A DNA stretch of 64,000 bases from NCBI RefSeq assembly GCF_001434055.1, contig NZ_AZCZ01000002.1:57924-121923 (forward strand), read 5' to 3'. Under the pieces are notes generated by a model that searched no databases, was not told the DNA's origin, and saw only the letters and a program-made list of their open reading frames with translations. The stretch is from Levilactobacillus parabrevis ATCC 53295. Lineage in GTDB: Bacteria > Bacillota > Bacilli > Lactobacillales > Lactobacillaceae. Position numbers and translations under genes: made by a program. This document shows, piece after piece, positions 44,963-53,463 of the stretch. The stretch's first letter is position 1, and every line of letters begins with the position of its first letter.

Positions 44963-45598
44963 CGTGTAGATGTAGTCCGCGGCCTGGTCGTTGAGCGTGT
45001 ATTCTCGCTGCTGGGCGTCCTCTAAGTAGAGCAGGTTAAGACTGGCGTCGACCTTGGTGACCTGTAGCGGTACGCCAAAGGGAAGGCCCAGATGCTGCAG
45101 GTAGTCGACCAGCGCGGCTGACTCCAAGTAGCTGGTGAGAACCACGGTTGTTGGCACGCTGACGGCGCTTAGCCGCGTGATGGGGGAATCATCAAGTATT
45201 TGAGTAGGGTTGAGGCTACCGCCAAATGGGCTGTGTTGTGGCGCGCCTAGGTAGTGATTGAGGGCCAGCGCCGTCTCAGCGGTCAAGTCGGCCGCCATGC
45301 CCCAAGCCTGACCTGGGACCGCAATCAGTGGTAGATGAAGCTTTTGTACCAGAAAGGTCTCACAGAGCCGGTAATGGCGTAGAAGCTGGCAAGCGAGCTG
45401 TTCACCAGTTGGCGTGAGGGTGACGCCGGTATAGCGCCGCCGGTTGACGAGACCGGCGTGTTCTAGTGAACGGGTCATTTCGGTCACGGTGGCGGGTGAG
45501 ACGTTGGCAAAGTGAATGATTTGTTTATTGCTGACACGTGGCCGGGCAAAGTTACACTCGGCAATGATCTTTATGTAGGTATTTCGATGGTTCAACAT
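44951..45598 (-). CDS. mntR: DtxR/MntR-family transcriptional regulator with degenerate metal site
   Basis: 215 residues. N-terminal winged helix-turn-helix (VSNKQIIHFANVSPATVTEMTRSLEHAGLV, residues about 22-51), a middle dimerisation domain, and a C-terminal SH3-like domain (QVTKVDASLNLLYLEDAQQ). The family mark SPFGGSLNP stands where others have CPHGxPIP. In manganese regulators the helix before it reads like E-x-x-E-H; here the corresponding stretch is AWGMAADLTAETALAL and lacks this Glu-Glu-His group, with a gap of about four residues. It is divergent from mntH, so regulation of Mn uptake is likely, but metal sensing may be altered. ATG 45598 follows GGGAGCTG. Confidence 0.82.
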   Translation of the reverse strand: MLNHRNTYIKIIAECNFARPRVSNKQIIHFANVSPATVTEMTRSLEHAGLVNRRRYTGVTLTPTGEQLACQLLRHYRLCETFLVQKLHLPLIAVPGQAWGMAADLTAETALALNHYLGAPQHSPFGGSLNPTQILDDSPITRLSAVSVPTTVVLTSYLESAALVDYLQHLGLPFGVPLQVTKVDASLNLLYLEDAQQREYTLNDQAADYIYTKKA

Positions 45599-45905
45599 CC
45601 AATCAGCTCCCTGGTAAAGTTAAAATAGTTAAGTATCCCTAAAAAATATATTCTCCAAATAAAATTTTAAGGCTTCTGTGGTGTGGACGCAACTTTTTCT
45701 AGTCGTCATAACAAACGGGTAATGAAAGTTCACTTTATTTTATAGACAAAGCGCTGGATAATGGGCATTTAAGTGGTGCGTTGTTTGGGACGCCCAAAAA
45801 ATATTTGTTGAACGATTAGGTTAACTTGTGAATCTGGAAAATGGGGACTGACTGGGAATGAAACCGCTTAATAACCATACTATTATCTTAATATATCTTT
45901 ATATT

Positions 45906-45959
45906 AAAGTTAAGGTGACCTAAAAAAGTATTTGCAAAGGTTAACTTTTACGTTACAAT
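45906..45959 (+). promoter_or_regulatory. mntH promoter with DtxR-like operator
   Basis: -35 TTGCAA (45932-45937) and -10 TACAAT (45954-45959) with 16 bp between. Just upstream is TAAGGTGACCTAA (45911-45923), with the palindromic core AGGTGACCT, like DtxR/MntR-type operators. The rest of 45599-45905 is A+T-rich and shows no gene. Confidence 0.7.
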
Positions 45960-45995
45960 GAACCCGTTGGAAATTTTAAGGAGGAGGCTTTTAAC

Positions 45996-47579
45996 ATGAG
46001 TGACACTGTTAAAAAGCACAAGTTGATCGAATATGCCAACGGCCGTTCATTGGAAGAAATAAACGGTACCGTGGCTGTTCCTAAGAATATTAGTTTTTGG
46101 AAGGCGTTGTTCATGTATTCGGGGCCTGGCGCACTGGTTGCGGTGGGATACATGGATCCCGGGAACTGGTCCACGTCGATTACCGGTGGGCAAAACTTCC
46201 AATACCTGCTGATGTCCATCATCTTGATCTCAAGTTTGATCGCGATGTTATTACAATACATGGCGGCTAAACTTGGTATCGTGAGTCAAATGGACTTGGC
46301 GCAGGCGATTCGGGCACGTACGAGTAAATCACTCGGTATCGTGCTCTGGATCATGACCGAATTTGCTATCATGGCGACGGATATTGCCGAAGTCATCGGG
46401 GCAGCGATTGCCTTGTACCTGTTATTCCACATTCCATTGGTCATTTCAGTGTTTATCACCGTATTTGATGTCTTGCTATTATTACTGTTGACCAAGATTG
46501 GATTTCGGAAAATCGAAGCAATTGTTGTGTGCTTGATTCTGGTGATTCTGTTAGTCTTCGCCTATCAAGTGGCCTTATCCAAGCCTGACTGGGCAGGAGT
46601 CTTTGCTGGGTTAGTTCCTAACGTTAAGACGATTTCATCCTCACCAACAGTTGGTGGTCAAACGCCAATTAGTGGGGCCTTGGGTATCATTGGGGCGACG
46701 GTTATGCCACATAACCTCTACCTGCACTCCGCAATTTCACAAACGCGGCAGATCAACCACAAGGATGAAAATGACGTTGCTCGGACAGTGAAGTTTGCCA
46801 GCTTGGATTCTAACATTCAACTGACACTGGCTTTCTTCGTCAACGCTTTGCTCCTAATCATGGGGGTTGCCGTCTTCAAGAGCGGTGCCGTCAAGGATCC
46901 TTCCTTCTTCGGGTTGTTCCAAGCATTGTCTGACACCAACACCATGAGTAATGGTTTGCTAGCTGGTGTTGCCAAGACGGGTGTGCTTTCCACTTTGTTT
47001 GCGGTTGCTTTACTGGCTTCTGGGCAAAACTCCACGATTACCGGGACCTTAACCGGTCAAGTTATCATGGAAGGATTCGTCCACATGCGGATGCCACTGT
47101 GGTTACGGCGACTGGTTACCCGGTTGATTTCCGTTATTCCAGTGTTGATCTGTGTCATGTTGACCAGTGGCAAGAGTGCCATTGACGAACACACGGCACT
47201 CAATGACTTGATGAACAATTCGCAAGTCTTCCTGGCGTTTGCCTTGCCATTCTCAATGCTACCGTTGTTGATGATGACGGATAGCAAGTTGGAAATGGGT
47301 AAGCGGTTCAAGAACTCCTGGTGGATCAAGGGACTGGGCTGGTTCTCAGTACTCTTGCTGACTGGTTTGAACCTGTACAACATGCCCGCTTCAATCGTGG
47401 CTTTCTTTGGCAATACGCCATCTGCTAGTCAGACGACTATGGCCAATGTGATTGCTTGGGCGCTGAACCTGGCAATCATTGCATTGCTGGCTTGGACCGT
47501 TTGGGAGCTACATCGCAGTGCCAAGCGGATGGCCCTTGAAGCCGCTACCGATTCTCAGCCACTACACAAGGAGGACTAA
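45996..47579 (+). CDS. mntH: NRAMP divalent metal (Mn2+/H+) transporter MntH
   Basis: 527 residues with 11 or more membrane segments. Helix 1 carries the metal-binding MDPGNWSTSI motif (near 50) and helix 6 the TVMPHNLYLHSAI motif (near 235), both diagnostic of NRAMP. Manganese uptake is the usual role in lactobacilli, which use Mn against oxidative stress. ATG 45996 follows AAGGAGGAGG. The usp gene starts 3 bp after its stop, so both are one operon. Confidence 0.94.
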   Translation: MSDTVKKHKLIEYANGRSLEEINGTVAVPKNISFWKALFMYSGPGALVAVGYMDPGNWSTSITGGQNFQYLLMSIILISSLIAMLLQYMAAKLGIVSQMDLAQAIRARTSKSLGIVLWIMTEFAIMATDIAEVIGAAIALYLLFHIPLVISVFITVFDVLLLLLLTKIGFRKIEAIVVCLILVILLVFAYQVALSKPDWAGVFAGLVPNVKTISSSPTVGGQTPISGALGIIGATVMPHNLYLHSAISQTRQINHKDENDVARTVKFASLDSNIQLTLAFFVNALLLIMGVAVFKSGAVKDPSFFGLFQALSDTNTMSNGLLAGVAKTGVLSTLFAVALLASGQNSTITGTLTGQVIMEGFVHMRMPLWLRRLVTRLISVIPVLICVMLTSGKSAIDEHTALNDLMNNSQVFLAFALPFSMLPLLMMTDSKLEMGKRFKNSWWIKGLGWFSVLLLTGLNLYNMPASIVAFFGNTPSASQTTMANVIAWALNLAIIALLAWTVWELHRSAKRMALEAATDSQPLHKED

Positions 47580-47582
47580 CTC

Positions 47583-48014
47583 ATGGCAAAAACGTTTGAA
47601 CGGATTTTGGTTGGGGTCGATGACTCCGCAGATGCGCTGTTAGCCTTTAACTATGCGACGCATCAGGCGAAGCGAGACGATGCGGAATTGATCATCGTTT
47701 CCGTATTGGAAAGTGACGATATGAATGTCTATCAGGCATTGGACTCCGATTATGTTCATGGTGAGCACCGCGAATTAGAGGAACACGTTGCCACGTATCA
47801 ACAGCGGGCTTTCGATGCCGGCGTCGCCCGGGTACGAATGGTCGTCGCCGAGGGTGATCCCGGTGAAACCATCGTCAAGGACGTGATTCCTCACGTGAAG
47901 CCGGATCTGTTAATTGTGGGGTCCGAGTCCAAGAAGGGCGTCCGGCGTCATTTTGGGAGTCAGGCCGCCTACATGGCAAAATACGCGCCAATCTCAGTGT
48001 TAGTGATCCGCTAA
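47583..48014 (+). CDS. Universal stress protein, mntH operon
   Basis: 143-residue UspA-family protein: FERILVGVDDSADALLAFNYA at the N-terminus (two overlapping motifs) and LLIVGSESKKGVRRHFGSQAAYM with the ATP-binding Gly pattern near 115-135. It is the second gene of the mntH operon, linking Mn import with stress response by position. The next gene is a close paralogue of the same length. Confidence 0.9.
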   Translation: MAKTFERILVGVDDSADALLAFNYATHQAKRDDAELIIVSVLESDDMNVYQALDSDYVHGEHRELEEHVATYQQRAFDAGVARVRMVVAEGDPGETIVKDVIPHVKPDLLIVGSESKKGVRRHFGSQAAYMAKYAPISVLVIR

Positions 48015-48030
48015 TAAGTTGAATTATCGA

Positions 48031-48069
48031 AGTCGCTATACCGGTAACACCCGGTATAGCGGCTTTTTT
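48031..48069 (+). terminator. Terminator after mntH-usp
   Basis: GCTATACCGG (48035-48044) pairs with CCGGTATAGC (48051-48060), extended by AG/CT and followed by T6. Confidence 0.88.
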
Positions 48070-48193
48070 CATGACTAGTGGTGATGATGCCCCGCAACGA
48101 TATCCCTAAAATGAGTCACTTAATGGTAAATGCGCGTACACTAGCGGCGATAAGAGAGTTAGTCGTGAAATTGATTTGAGGGAGGGATGGCTG

Positions 48194-48625
48194 ATGGCAA
48201 CCACGTTTAAACGAATTCTAGTTGGTGTCGATGATTCCAAGGACGCGCTGTTAGCATTTGATTACGCCATTTATTTAGCAAAACGCGATGACGCGGAATT
48301 GGTGATTGTCTCGGTATTGGAGAACCAACAGATGAATATTTATCAGACGTTGGACACGGACTTTATCCATGGTGAGTATGCTGACCTGGAAGAACATGTG
48401 CGGGAATACAAGAAGCAGGCGCGGGAGGCTGGTGTCGCGGACGTCCGCATGATGGTGGCTGAGGGTGAACCCGGCGAGACCATCGTTAAGGATGTAATTC
48501 CGGCGGTGGACCCGGACCTGTTGATTGTGGGGTCGTTGGCAAAGAAGGGTGTCAGTCGCCACTTCGGTAGCCAAGCGGCTTACATGGCGAAGTACTCGCC
48601 GGTATCAGTATTAGTGGTTCGATAG
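48194..48625 (+). CDS. Universal stress protein, paralogue
   Basis: 143-residue UspA-family protein closely matching the gene before it (FKRILVGVDDSKDALLAFDYA; LLIVGSLAKKGVSRHFGSQAAYM). ATG 48194 is 6 bp after GGAGGGA; the upstream frame from 48176 covers that site. The terminator at 48031 separates it from the mntH operon, so this is a tandem duplicate with its own transcription. Promoter elements are not clear. Confidence 0.9.
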   Translation: MATTFKRILVGVDDSKDALLAFDYAIYLAKRDDAELVIVSVLENQQMNIYQTLDTDFIHGEYADLEEHVREYKKQAREAGVADVRMMVAEGEPGETIVKDVIPAVDPDLLIVGSLAKKGVSRHFGSQAAYMAKYSPVSVLVVR

Positions 48626-48654
48626 ACTTACCACCTGCGACCCAATTGGCTAAA

Positions 48655-48860
48655 AGTGTCGCCTATGGCTGCCAGAGATTCCACCTGCTGTGGGGACCAG
48701 TCCAAGCCAAAGAGCGGTCTTGAACCTCGACTTGAAACCTCGCCAAAATCGCGAGTTTCCAAGCGCGTCCCATAGTGTAAGAACGGGAAGAACCAAGCAC
48801 CCGTCCTAACACCATTTGCACGGCTGGTTCCATCTCTGGCCGCCTTCGGCTAGCGTTTGT
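48655..48860 (+). repeat. Structured intergenic element, subfamily B copy 3
   Basis: About 205 bp, closed by GCCAGAGAT/ATCTCTGGC (48671-48679 with 48832-48840), where copies 1 and 2 have CAGGGAT/ATCCCTG: a double compensatory change. Inner stems are CCAAG/CTTG around CCAAAGAGCGGT, CTTG..CTCG/CGAG..CAAG, and ACGGG/CCCGT around AAGAACCAAGCA, again compensatory against CCGGG/CCCGG. Confidence 0.82.
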
Positions 48861-48915
48861 CGCTGATGGTCATGAGGATTGTAATGTATCGTCAATAACA
48901 ACAATGGCTACTATA

Positions 48916-48964
48916 AAAGCTACCCCTGAAAATCAGTTAGATGCTGGTCTTCAGGGGTAGCTTT
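48916..48964. terminator. Bidirectional terminator after guaC
   Basis: AAAGCTACCCCTGAA (48916-48930) pairs perfectly with TTCAGGGGTAGCTTT (48950-48964). It serves the convergent usp and guaC units. Confidence 0.85.
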
Positions 48965-49021
48965 GTGTGTGATTTTAGAGTATTTCAATGGGGCACTGGG
49001 TTAAGTGAGACACGACGATGA

Positions 49022-50008
49022 CTAGTAGCTATCGCCGTTCATGATGGAACTCTTGACGATGACGTAGTCCACGGTCCGAATGTCCAGTAAGTTACGGCCA
49101 CCGGCGTAGGAGATTGAGGACTGGAGGTCTTCCTGCATCGCATTGAGTGTGTCAGCGATGTCGCCACGGAATGGGACTAACATCTGCTTGCCTTCAACGT
49201 TTCGGTAGGCACCCTTTTGCTTTTCGGATGCGGAACCCCAGTATTGTTTGAAGGTCCGGCCGTCGATGGTCAGCAGGCTACCAGGTGATTGTTGGTGTCC
49301 GGCGAGCATTGAACCAATCATGACCATGCTAGCGCCGAAACGCACGGACTTGGCGATATCACCGTTGTAACGAATTCCGCCATCAGCAATGATCGGCTTC
49401 CGAGCAGCCTTGGCACAGAGCCGAAGGGCGGCTAGTTGCCAGCCCCCGGTCCCAAAGCCAGTCTTGAGCTTGGTGATGCAGGCCTTACCGGGACCGATGC
49501 CGACCTTGGTAGCATCAGCACCAGCATTCTCGAGTTCACGGACGGCTTCGGGCGTCCCCACGTTGCCGGCAATAACGAAGCTATCAGGGAGCTTGTCCTT
49601 GATCTGCTTGATCATCCGAATGACGGCGTCACTGTGACCGTGGGCAATATCGATTGTGATGTATTCGGGCACTAAATCAGCAGCGGCTAGTTCGTCGATA
49701 AAGGCGTGTTCGTCAGCCTTGACACCGACACTAATGGAAGCAAACAGTGACTTTTCGTGCATCCGTTCGACGAACCCCCGTCGTTCCTGGGGTTGGAAAC
49801 GGTGCATGACGTAGAAGTAGTCGTTTTGCGCAAGCCAAATGGCTAGTGGTTCGTTAATGACGGTTTCCATGTTGGCAGGGACCACGGGAATCTTGAAGCG
49901 GTGGGGGCCAAATTCAATACTGGTATCGGCCTCGTGACGGCTTTCAATAATACATTTGTTGGGAATTAATTGGATATCTTCGTAATCAAATACTTCGGCA
50001 GGATGCAT
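49022..50008 (-). CDS. guaC: GMP reductase
   Basis: Converts GMP to IMP with NADPH in purine salvage. 328 residues, the length of the short GuaC type. IMPDH/GMPR motifs: [11 protein letters not shown] at the N-terminus, [12 protein letters not shown], and the Cys loop [19 protein letters not shown] in two parts near residues 170-190. [20 protein letters not shown] is the phosphate-binding region. ATG 50008 follows GGAGTGACC. It is 24 bp after purA on the same strand: a purA-guaC operon steering nucleotides toward AMP. Confidence 0.95.
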   Translation of the reverse strand: MHPAEVFDYEDIQLIPNKCIIESRHEADTSIEFGPHRFKIPVVPANMETVINEPLAIWLAQNDYFYVMHRFQPQERRGFVERMHEKSLFASISVGVKADEHAFIDELAAADLVPEYITIDIAHGHSDAVIRMIKQIKDKLPDSFVIAGNVGTPEAVRELENAGADATKVGIGPGKACITKLKTGFGTGGWQLAALRLCAKAARKPIIADGGIRYNGDIAKSVRFGASMVMIGSMLAGHQQSPGSLLTIDGRTFKQYWGSASEKQKGAYRNVEGKQMLVPFRGDIADTLNAMQEDLQSSISYAGGRNLLDIRTVDYVIVKSSIMNGDSY

Positions 50009-50032
50009 GTAAGGTCACTCCTTGTTCGTGAA

Positions 50033-51319
50033 TTAGGCGTTCCAGACGTCTTGTAAAATATTCGTTTGTTCGCGGTCGGGACCGACGGAAAGGGTCGCAA
50101 TGTCAACGCCGACCAATTCAGCCAAGCGCTTGACGTAGTTCTGTGCGTTAACGGGCAGGTCTTCTACGGAATGGCAATTGGTGATGTCTTCGGTCCACCC
50201 TGGAAGTTCATCGTAAATGGGTTGGCAAGCGTCCAGGTCAACCAGACTAGCTGGGTAATGATAGATAGTTTCGCCGTTGAGTTCGTAGGCCTTACAAATT
50301 TTGACGGTCTTCAAGCCAGTCAGGACGTCCAGGCAGTTCAAGGACAGACTAGTCAGACCGGAAACGCGCTTGGCGTGGCGAAGAACAACGCTGTCGAACC
50401 AGCCAATTCGACGAGGACGCTTGGTTACAGTCCCGTATTCGTGGCCGGTTTCGCGGATGGTGTTACCAATCTCATCAAATAATTCAGTTGGGAATGGGCC
50501 ATCGCCGACCCGAGATGTGTAAGCTTTGCAGACACCGACAACGTGGTCGATCTTAGTTGGGCCCACACCAGCACCGATGGTTACCCCACCAGCAACTGGG
50601 TTTGAAGACGTGACGAAGGGATACGTTCCGTGATCGATATCTAACATGACCCCTTGAGCGCCTTCAAACAGCACGTTCTTGCCGGCGTCTAACGCGTCGT
50701 TGATGACAACGGACGTATCGGTCACGTGGCCTTTGATTTGTTGACCGAGAGCATAATATTTTTCAAAAATTTCGGTAAAGTCTAACGGTTCTTCATTGTA
50801 GAGTTTCGTTAAGACGTTGTTTTTTTCAATTAAGTTTTGCCGGAGCTTATCGGCAAAGATGTCGTGATCGAGCAGATCAGCCACGCGAATACCAATTCGT
50901 TCGGCCTTATCCATGTAGGCGGGGCCGATACCCTTGTTGGTCGTCCCAATTTTATTTTCCTTCATCTTCTCTTGCGCTTGATCCAACAAGATGTGGTAAG
51001 GCAGAATCACGTGAGCTCGGTCGGAAATCCGGAGATTATCCGTAGATACGCCGTTTTCGTGCAGGTATTCGAGTTCTTGAACCAGTGATTGGGGGTTCAA
51101 AACAACACCGTTACCGATAACACTAGTCTTGTCGGCGTAGAAGATCCCTGAGGGAATCAGTCGCAGTTTAAACGTTTGACCATTGAAAACAATAGTATGA
51201 CCGGCGTTGTCACCACCTTGGTAGCGGGCAATGACATCAGCCTTCTCACTTAGAAAATCCGTGATCTTTCCTTTACCTTCGTCGCCCCATTGGCTACCAA
51301 CTACTACTGTTGATGACAT
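50033..51319 (-). CDS. purA: Adenylosuccinate synthetase
   Basis: Joins IMP and aspartate using GTP, first step from IMP to AMP. 428 residues, standard length. [14 protein letters not shown] is the N-terminal GTP-binding loop, GNGVVLNP and [18 protein letters not shown] are IMP-site motifs, [20 protein letters not shown] is cut at the conserved PFVTSSN. ATG 51319 follows AGGTGTTG. First gene of the purA-guaC operon, divergent from purB, with PurBox-like sites between. Confidence 0.97.
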   Translation of the reverse strand: MSSTVVVGSQWGDEGKGKITDFLSEKADVIARYQGGDNAGHTIVFNGQTFKLRLIPSGIFYADKTSVIGNGVVLNPQSLVQELEYLHENGVSTDNLRISDRAHVILPYHILLDQAQEKMKENKIGTTNKGIGPAYMDKAERIGIRVADLLDHDIFADKLRQNLIEKNNVLTKLYNEEPLDFTEIFEKYYALGQQIKGHVTDTSVVINDALDAGKNVLFEGAQGVMLDIDHGTYPFVTSSNPVAGGVTIGAGVGPTKIDHVVGVCKAYTSRVGDGPFPTELFDEIGNTIRETGHEYGTVTKRPRRIGWFDSVVLRHAKRVSGLTSLSLNCLDVLTGLKTVKICKAYELNGETIYHYPASLVDLDACQPIYDELPGWTEDITNCHSVEDLPVNAQNYVKRLAELVGVDIATLSVGPDREQTNILQDVWNA

Positions 51320-51376
51320 AACAACACCTCATTACTTTATTTTGCTAGGCCGAACACCCAGCAAGAACAAGTGTAA

Positions 51377-51414
51377 CAAGTTCGGAATTAAAAAGCAACC
51401 GAAAAGCGAACTAT
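51377..51414. promoter_or_regulatory. Pair of PurBox-like sites upstream of purA
   Basis: The minus-strand AATTCCGAACTTG (51377-51389) and plus-strand AAAAGCGAACTAT (51402-51414) each fit the PurR box AWWWCCGAACWWT in 12 of 13 positions, in opposite orientation, as in known PurBox pairs. PurR control of purA and perhaps purB is predicted. Confidence 0.65.
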
Positions 51415-51553
51415 TTTTATATTTATATCCAATAAAGTTCTATTTATTTCGATATAAAACTAATTATCCCGTAGTTCCATTCAAAATAACTAGCTAAAAT
51501 AGGATAATCTATGGTATTATTACTACTGGAGCATCATGAGCTATTAATAAAAT

Positions 51554-51566
51554 AATGTTCGGGTTT
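51554..51566 (-). promoter_or_regulatory. PurBox-like site just upstream of purB
   Basis: Read on the minus strand, AAACCCGAACATT fits the PurR box in 12 of 13 positions. It lies 27 bp before the purB start. Confidence 0.6.
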
Positions 51567-51592
51567 TAGTCCGTATTTATAGGAGGAAACGC

Positions 51593-52888
51593 ATGTTAGA
51601 ACGTTATACCCGACCAGAAATGGGTCAGATCTGGTCATTGGAAAATCAGTATAAATCCTGGCTGGCAGTCGAGATCGCCATTGACGAAGCTTGGGCGCAA
51701 CTGGGCGAGGTCCCAGAAGAAGACGCCCGGAAGATTCGGGCCAACGCGACTTTTGACGTGGAGCGCATTGCCGAGATTGAAGCAGTGACCCATCACGACA
51801 TGGTCGCTTTTACGCGAAACGTCTCAGAATCACTCGGTTCCGAACGGAAATGGATTCACTTTGGCGTGACGAGTACCGACGTAGTGGACACAGCACAGGG
51901 CTACCGACTCAAGCAGGCCAATGTCGTGATTCGCCAAAGCCTAACCGACTTGATTGCGACATTGAAGACCCTGGCGCTGCAATATAAGACGACCGTCATG
52001 ATTGGCCGGACTCACGGGGTTCAGGCTGAGCCCACCACATTTGGACTGAAGATGGCCCGCTTCTATGAAGAGATGCAACGTAACCTGAAGCGTTTTGACC
52101 AAGCTGCGGCCGAAGTTGAGACGGGGAAAATCAGTGGGGCCGTTGGAACCTTTGCCAACGTGCCGCCCGAGGTAGAAGCATTTGTGTGCGACCAACTCGG
52201 TATCACGCCACAGCCCATCGCAACGCAGGTGCTTCCGCGGGATCTACATGCGAACTATGTGGCGACGCTAGCCTTGATTGGCACCAGTGTGGAAAACATT
52301 GCTACCGAGATTCGCGGGTTACAGCGTTCGGAAATTCATGAAGTCGAAGAACACTTTAATCCCGGGCAGAAAGGGTCTTCGGCAATGCCGCACAAGCGAA
52401 ACCCAATTGGTTCGGAGAATGTGACCGGGTTGGCGCGAGTCTTGCGCGGGACGATGGTTACGGCGTACGAAGACGTCAGTCTATGGCACGAACGGGATAT
52501 TTCCCACTCCTCGGCCGAACGGATGATTTTACCAGAAAGTACGACGTTGCTGGATTATATGTTGCACCGAATCAACCGGATTTTAAGCAATCTGGATGTC
52601 TTCCCAGAAACAATGAAGGCGAACATGAACCGGACGTACGGCCTGATTTATAGCCAACGGTTACTGTTGAAACTGATTGAATCAGGACTTAGTCGAGAAG
52701 ACGCCTACGATCTGGTGCAGCCGCTAACGGCACAGGCTTGGGACCAACAGATTCAGTTCCGACCATTGGTAAAAGCTAATTCCGAAATTACGGCGCGCTT
52801 AACGCCGGATCAAATCGAAGATGCCTTTGACTATCACTATCACTTACGTCGGGTGGACTATATTTTCCACCGTTTAGGCTTAGACTAG
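51593..52888 (+). CDS. purB: Adenylosuccinate lyase
   Basis: Cleaves adenylosuccinate to AMP and SAICAR to AICAR. 431 residues. The fumarase/aspartase superfamily signature GSSAMPHKRNPIGSEN lies near residue 262; HHDMVAFTRNV and FGVTSTDVVDTAQ are the other active-site parts, and GRTHGVQAEPTTFG carries the catalytic His region. ATG 51593 follows AGGAGG. Transcription probably runs on into the small antitoxin-like gene 26 bp downstream. Confidence 0.97.
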   Translation: MLERYTRPEMGQIWSLENQYKSWLAVEIAIDEAWAQLGEVPEEDARKIRANATFDVERIAEIEAVTHHDMVAFTRNVSESLGSERKWIHFGVTSTDVVDTAQGYRLKQANVVIRQSLTDLIATLKTLALQYKTTVMIGRTHGVQAEPTTFGLKMARFYEEMQRNLKRFDQAAAEVETGKISGAVGTFANVPPEVEAFVCDQLGITPQPIATQVLPRDLHANYVATLALIGTSVENIATEIRGLQRSEIHEVEEHFNPGQKGSSAMPHKRNPIGSENVTGLARVLRGTMVTAYEDVSLWHERDISHSSAERMILPESTTLLDYMLHRINRILSNLDVFPETMKANMNRTYGLIYSQRLLLKLIESGLSREDAYDLVQPLTAQAWDQQIQFRPLVKANSEITARLTPDQIEDAFDYHYHLRRVDYIFHRLGLD

Positions 52889-52914
52889 CGCACATTCTAG
52901 GGGGAACGGATACC

Positions 52915-53145
52915 ATGAAGACGACTTATTCAGTGACTGACGCACAGCAGAATTTGCCAGCACTCATGCAGGCAGCCAGCACAGGGACGCCCGTTAAGAT
53001 TGAAACCACGGCGGGCAAGCAACAGGGCGCCGTTCTCCTGAGTGAGGCGCGTTGGACGGCCATTCAACAGCAACTTGCCGGTCAAGAACCAGAAGACGAA
53101 CTGCACCACCGTCAGGATTTCTACCGGGCGTGGGGGCGACTATAA
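52915..53145 (+). CDS. Orphan Phd/YefM-type antitoxin
   Basis: 76-residue protein. YSVTDAQQNLPALMQAASTGTPVKIETTAG is the start of the Phd/YefM fold (residues about 5-34 in two strands and helices) that binds DNA and autoregulates; AVLLSEARWTAIQQQL follows, and the C-terminal tail (EDELHHRQDFYRAWGRL) would normally wrap a toxin. No toxin gene follows: a strong terminator begins 16 bp after the stop. It sits 26 bp after purB, with AGGGGGAA as binding site, so it seems co-transcribed with purB. A solitary antitoxin may act as a regulator or be a remnant. Confidence 0.8.
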   Translation: MKTTYSVTDAQQNLPALMQAASTGTPVKIETTAGKQQGAVLLSEARWTAIQQQLAGQEPEDELHHRQDFYRAWGRL

Positions 53146-53160
53146 GGTGACGCAAACGAA

Positions 53161-53204
53161 AAGAACCGCACCGTCTCGGGGAGAGAACAGTGCGGTTCTT
53201 TTTT
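53161..53204 (+). terminator. Terminator after purB and antitoxin gene
   Basis: AAGAACCGCAC (53161-53171) pairs with GTGCGGTTCTT (53190-53200), followed by T-rich sequence. Confidence 0.88.
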
Positions 53205-53211
53205 ATGAGGA

Positions 53212-53308
53212 GTGAGGTCACTTAGGGGGAGTGACACTCAGTTTAGAGGAGTCGGTTAGGTTTGAGGGAACCTAACCAGAATGCGATTCTCTTAAGGGGG
53301 AGAGAATC
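53212..53308. repeat. Three consecutive hairpins with G-rich loops
   Basis: GTCACT/AGTGAC (53217-53235, loop TAGGGGG), GGTTAGGTT/AACCTAACC (53254-53277, loop TGAGGG) and GATTCTCT/AGAGAATC (53285-53308, loop TAAGGGGG). Stems are perfect and differ from one another, but all loops are short, purine-rich and hold three to five G. None has a T-tract. The rest of 53309-53463 shows nothing I recognise. Confidence 0.8.
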
Positions 53309-53463
53309 TTAAAGGGATTGAGGTAAATAGAATTTGACTAGTAACAGTTACTGGCTAATTACTATGGTTATTACTATACCTGGAGATTGTGAATAGAAAC
53401 GGGGGAAACCTGTGACGACTTTTTGACAATTTGTTAAAGGAATTCTAAACGTGTGAAGTTTCC

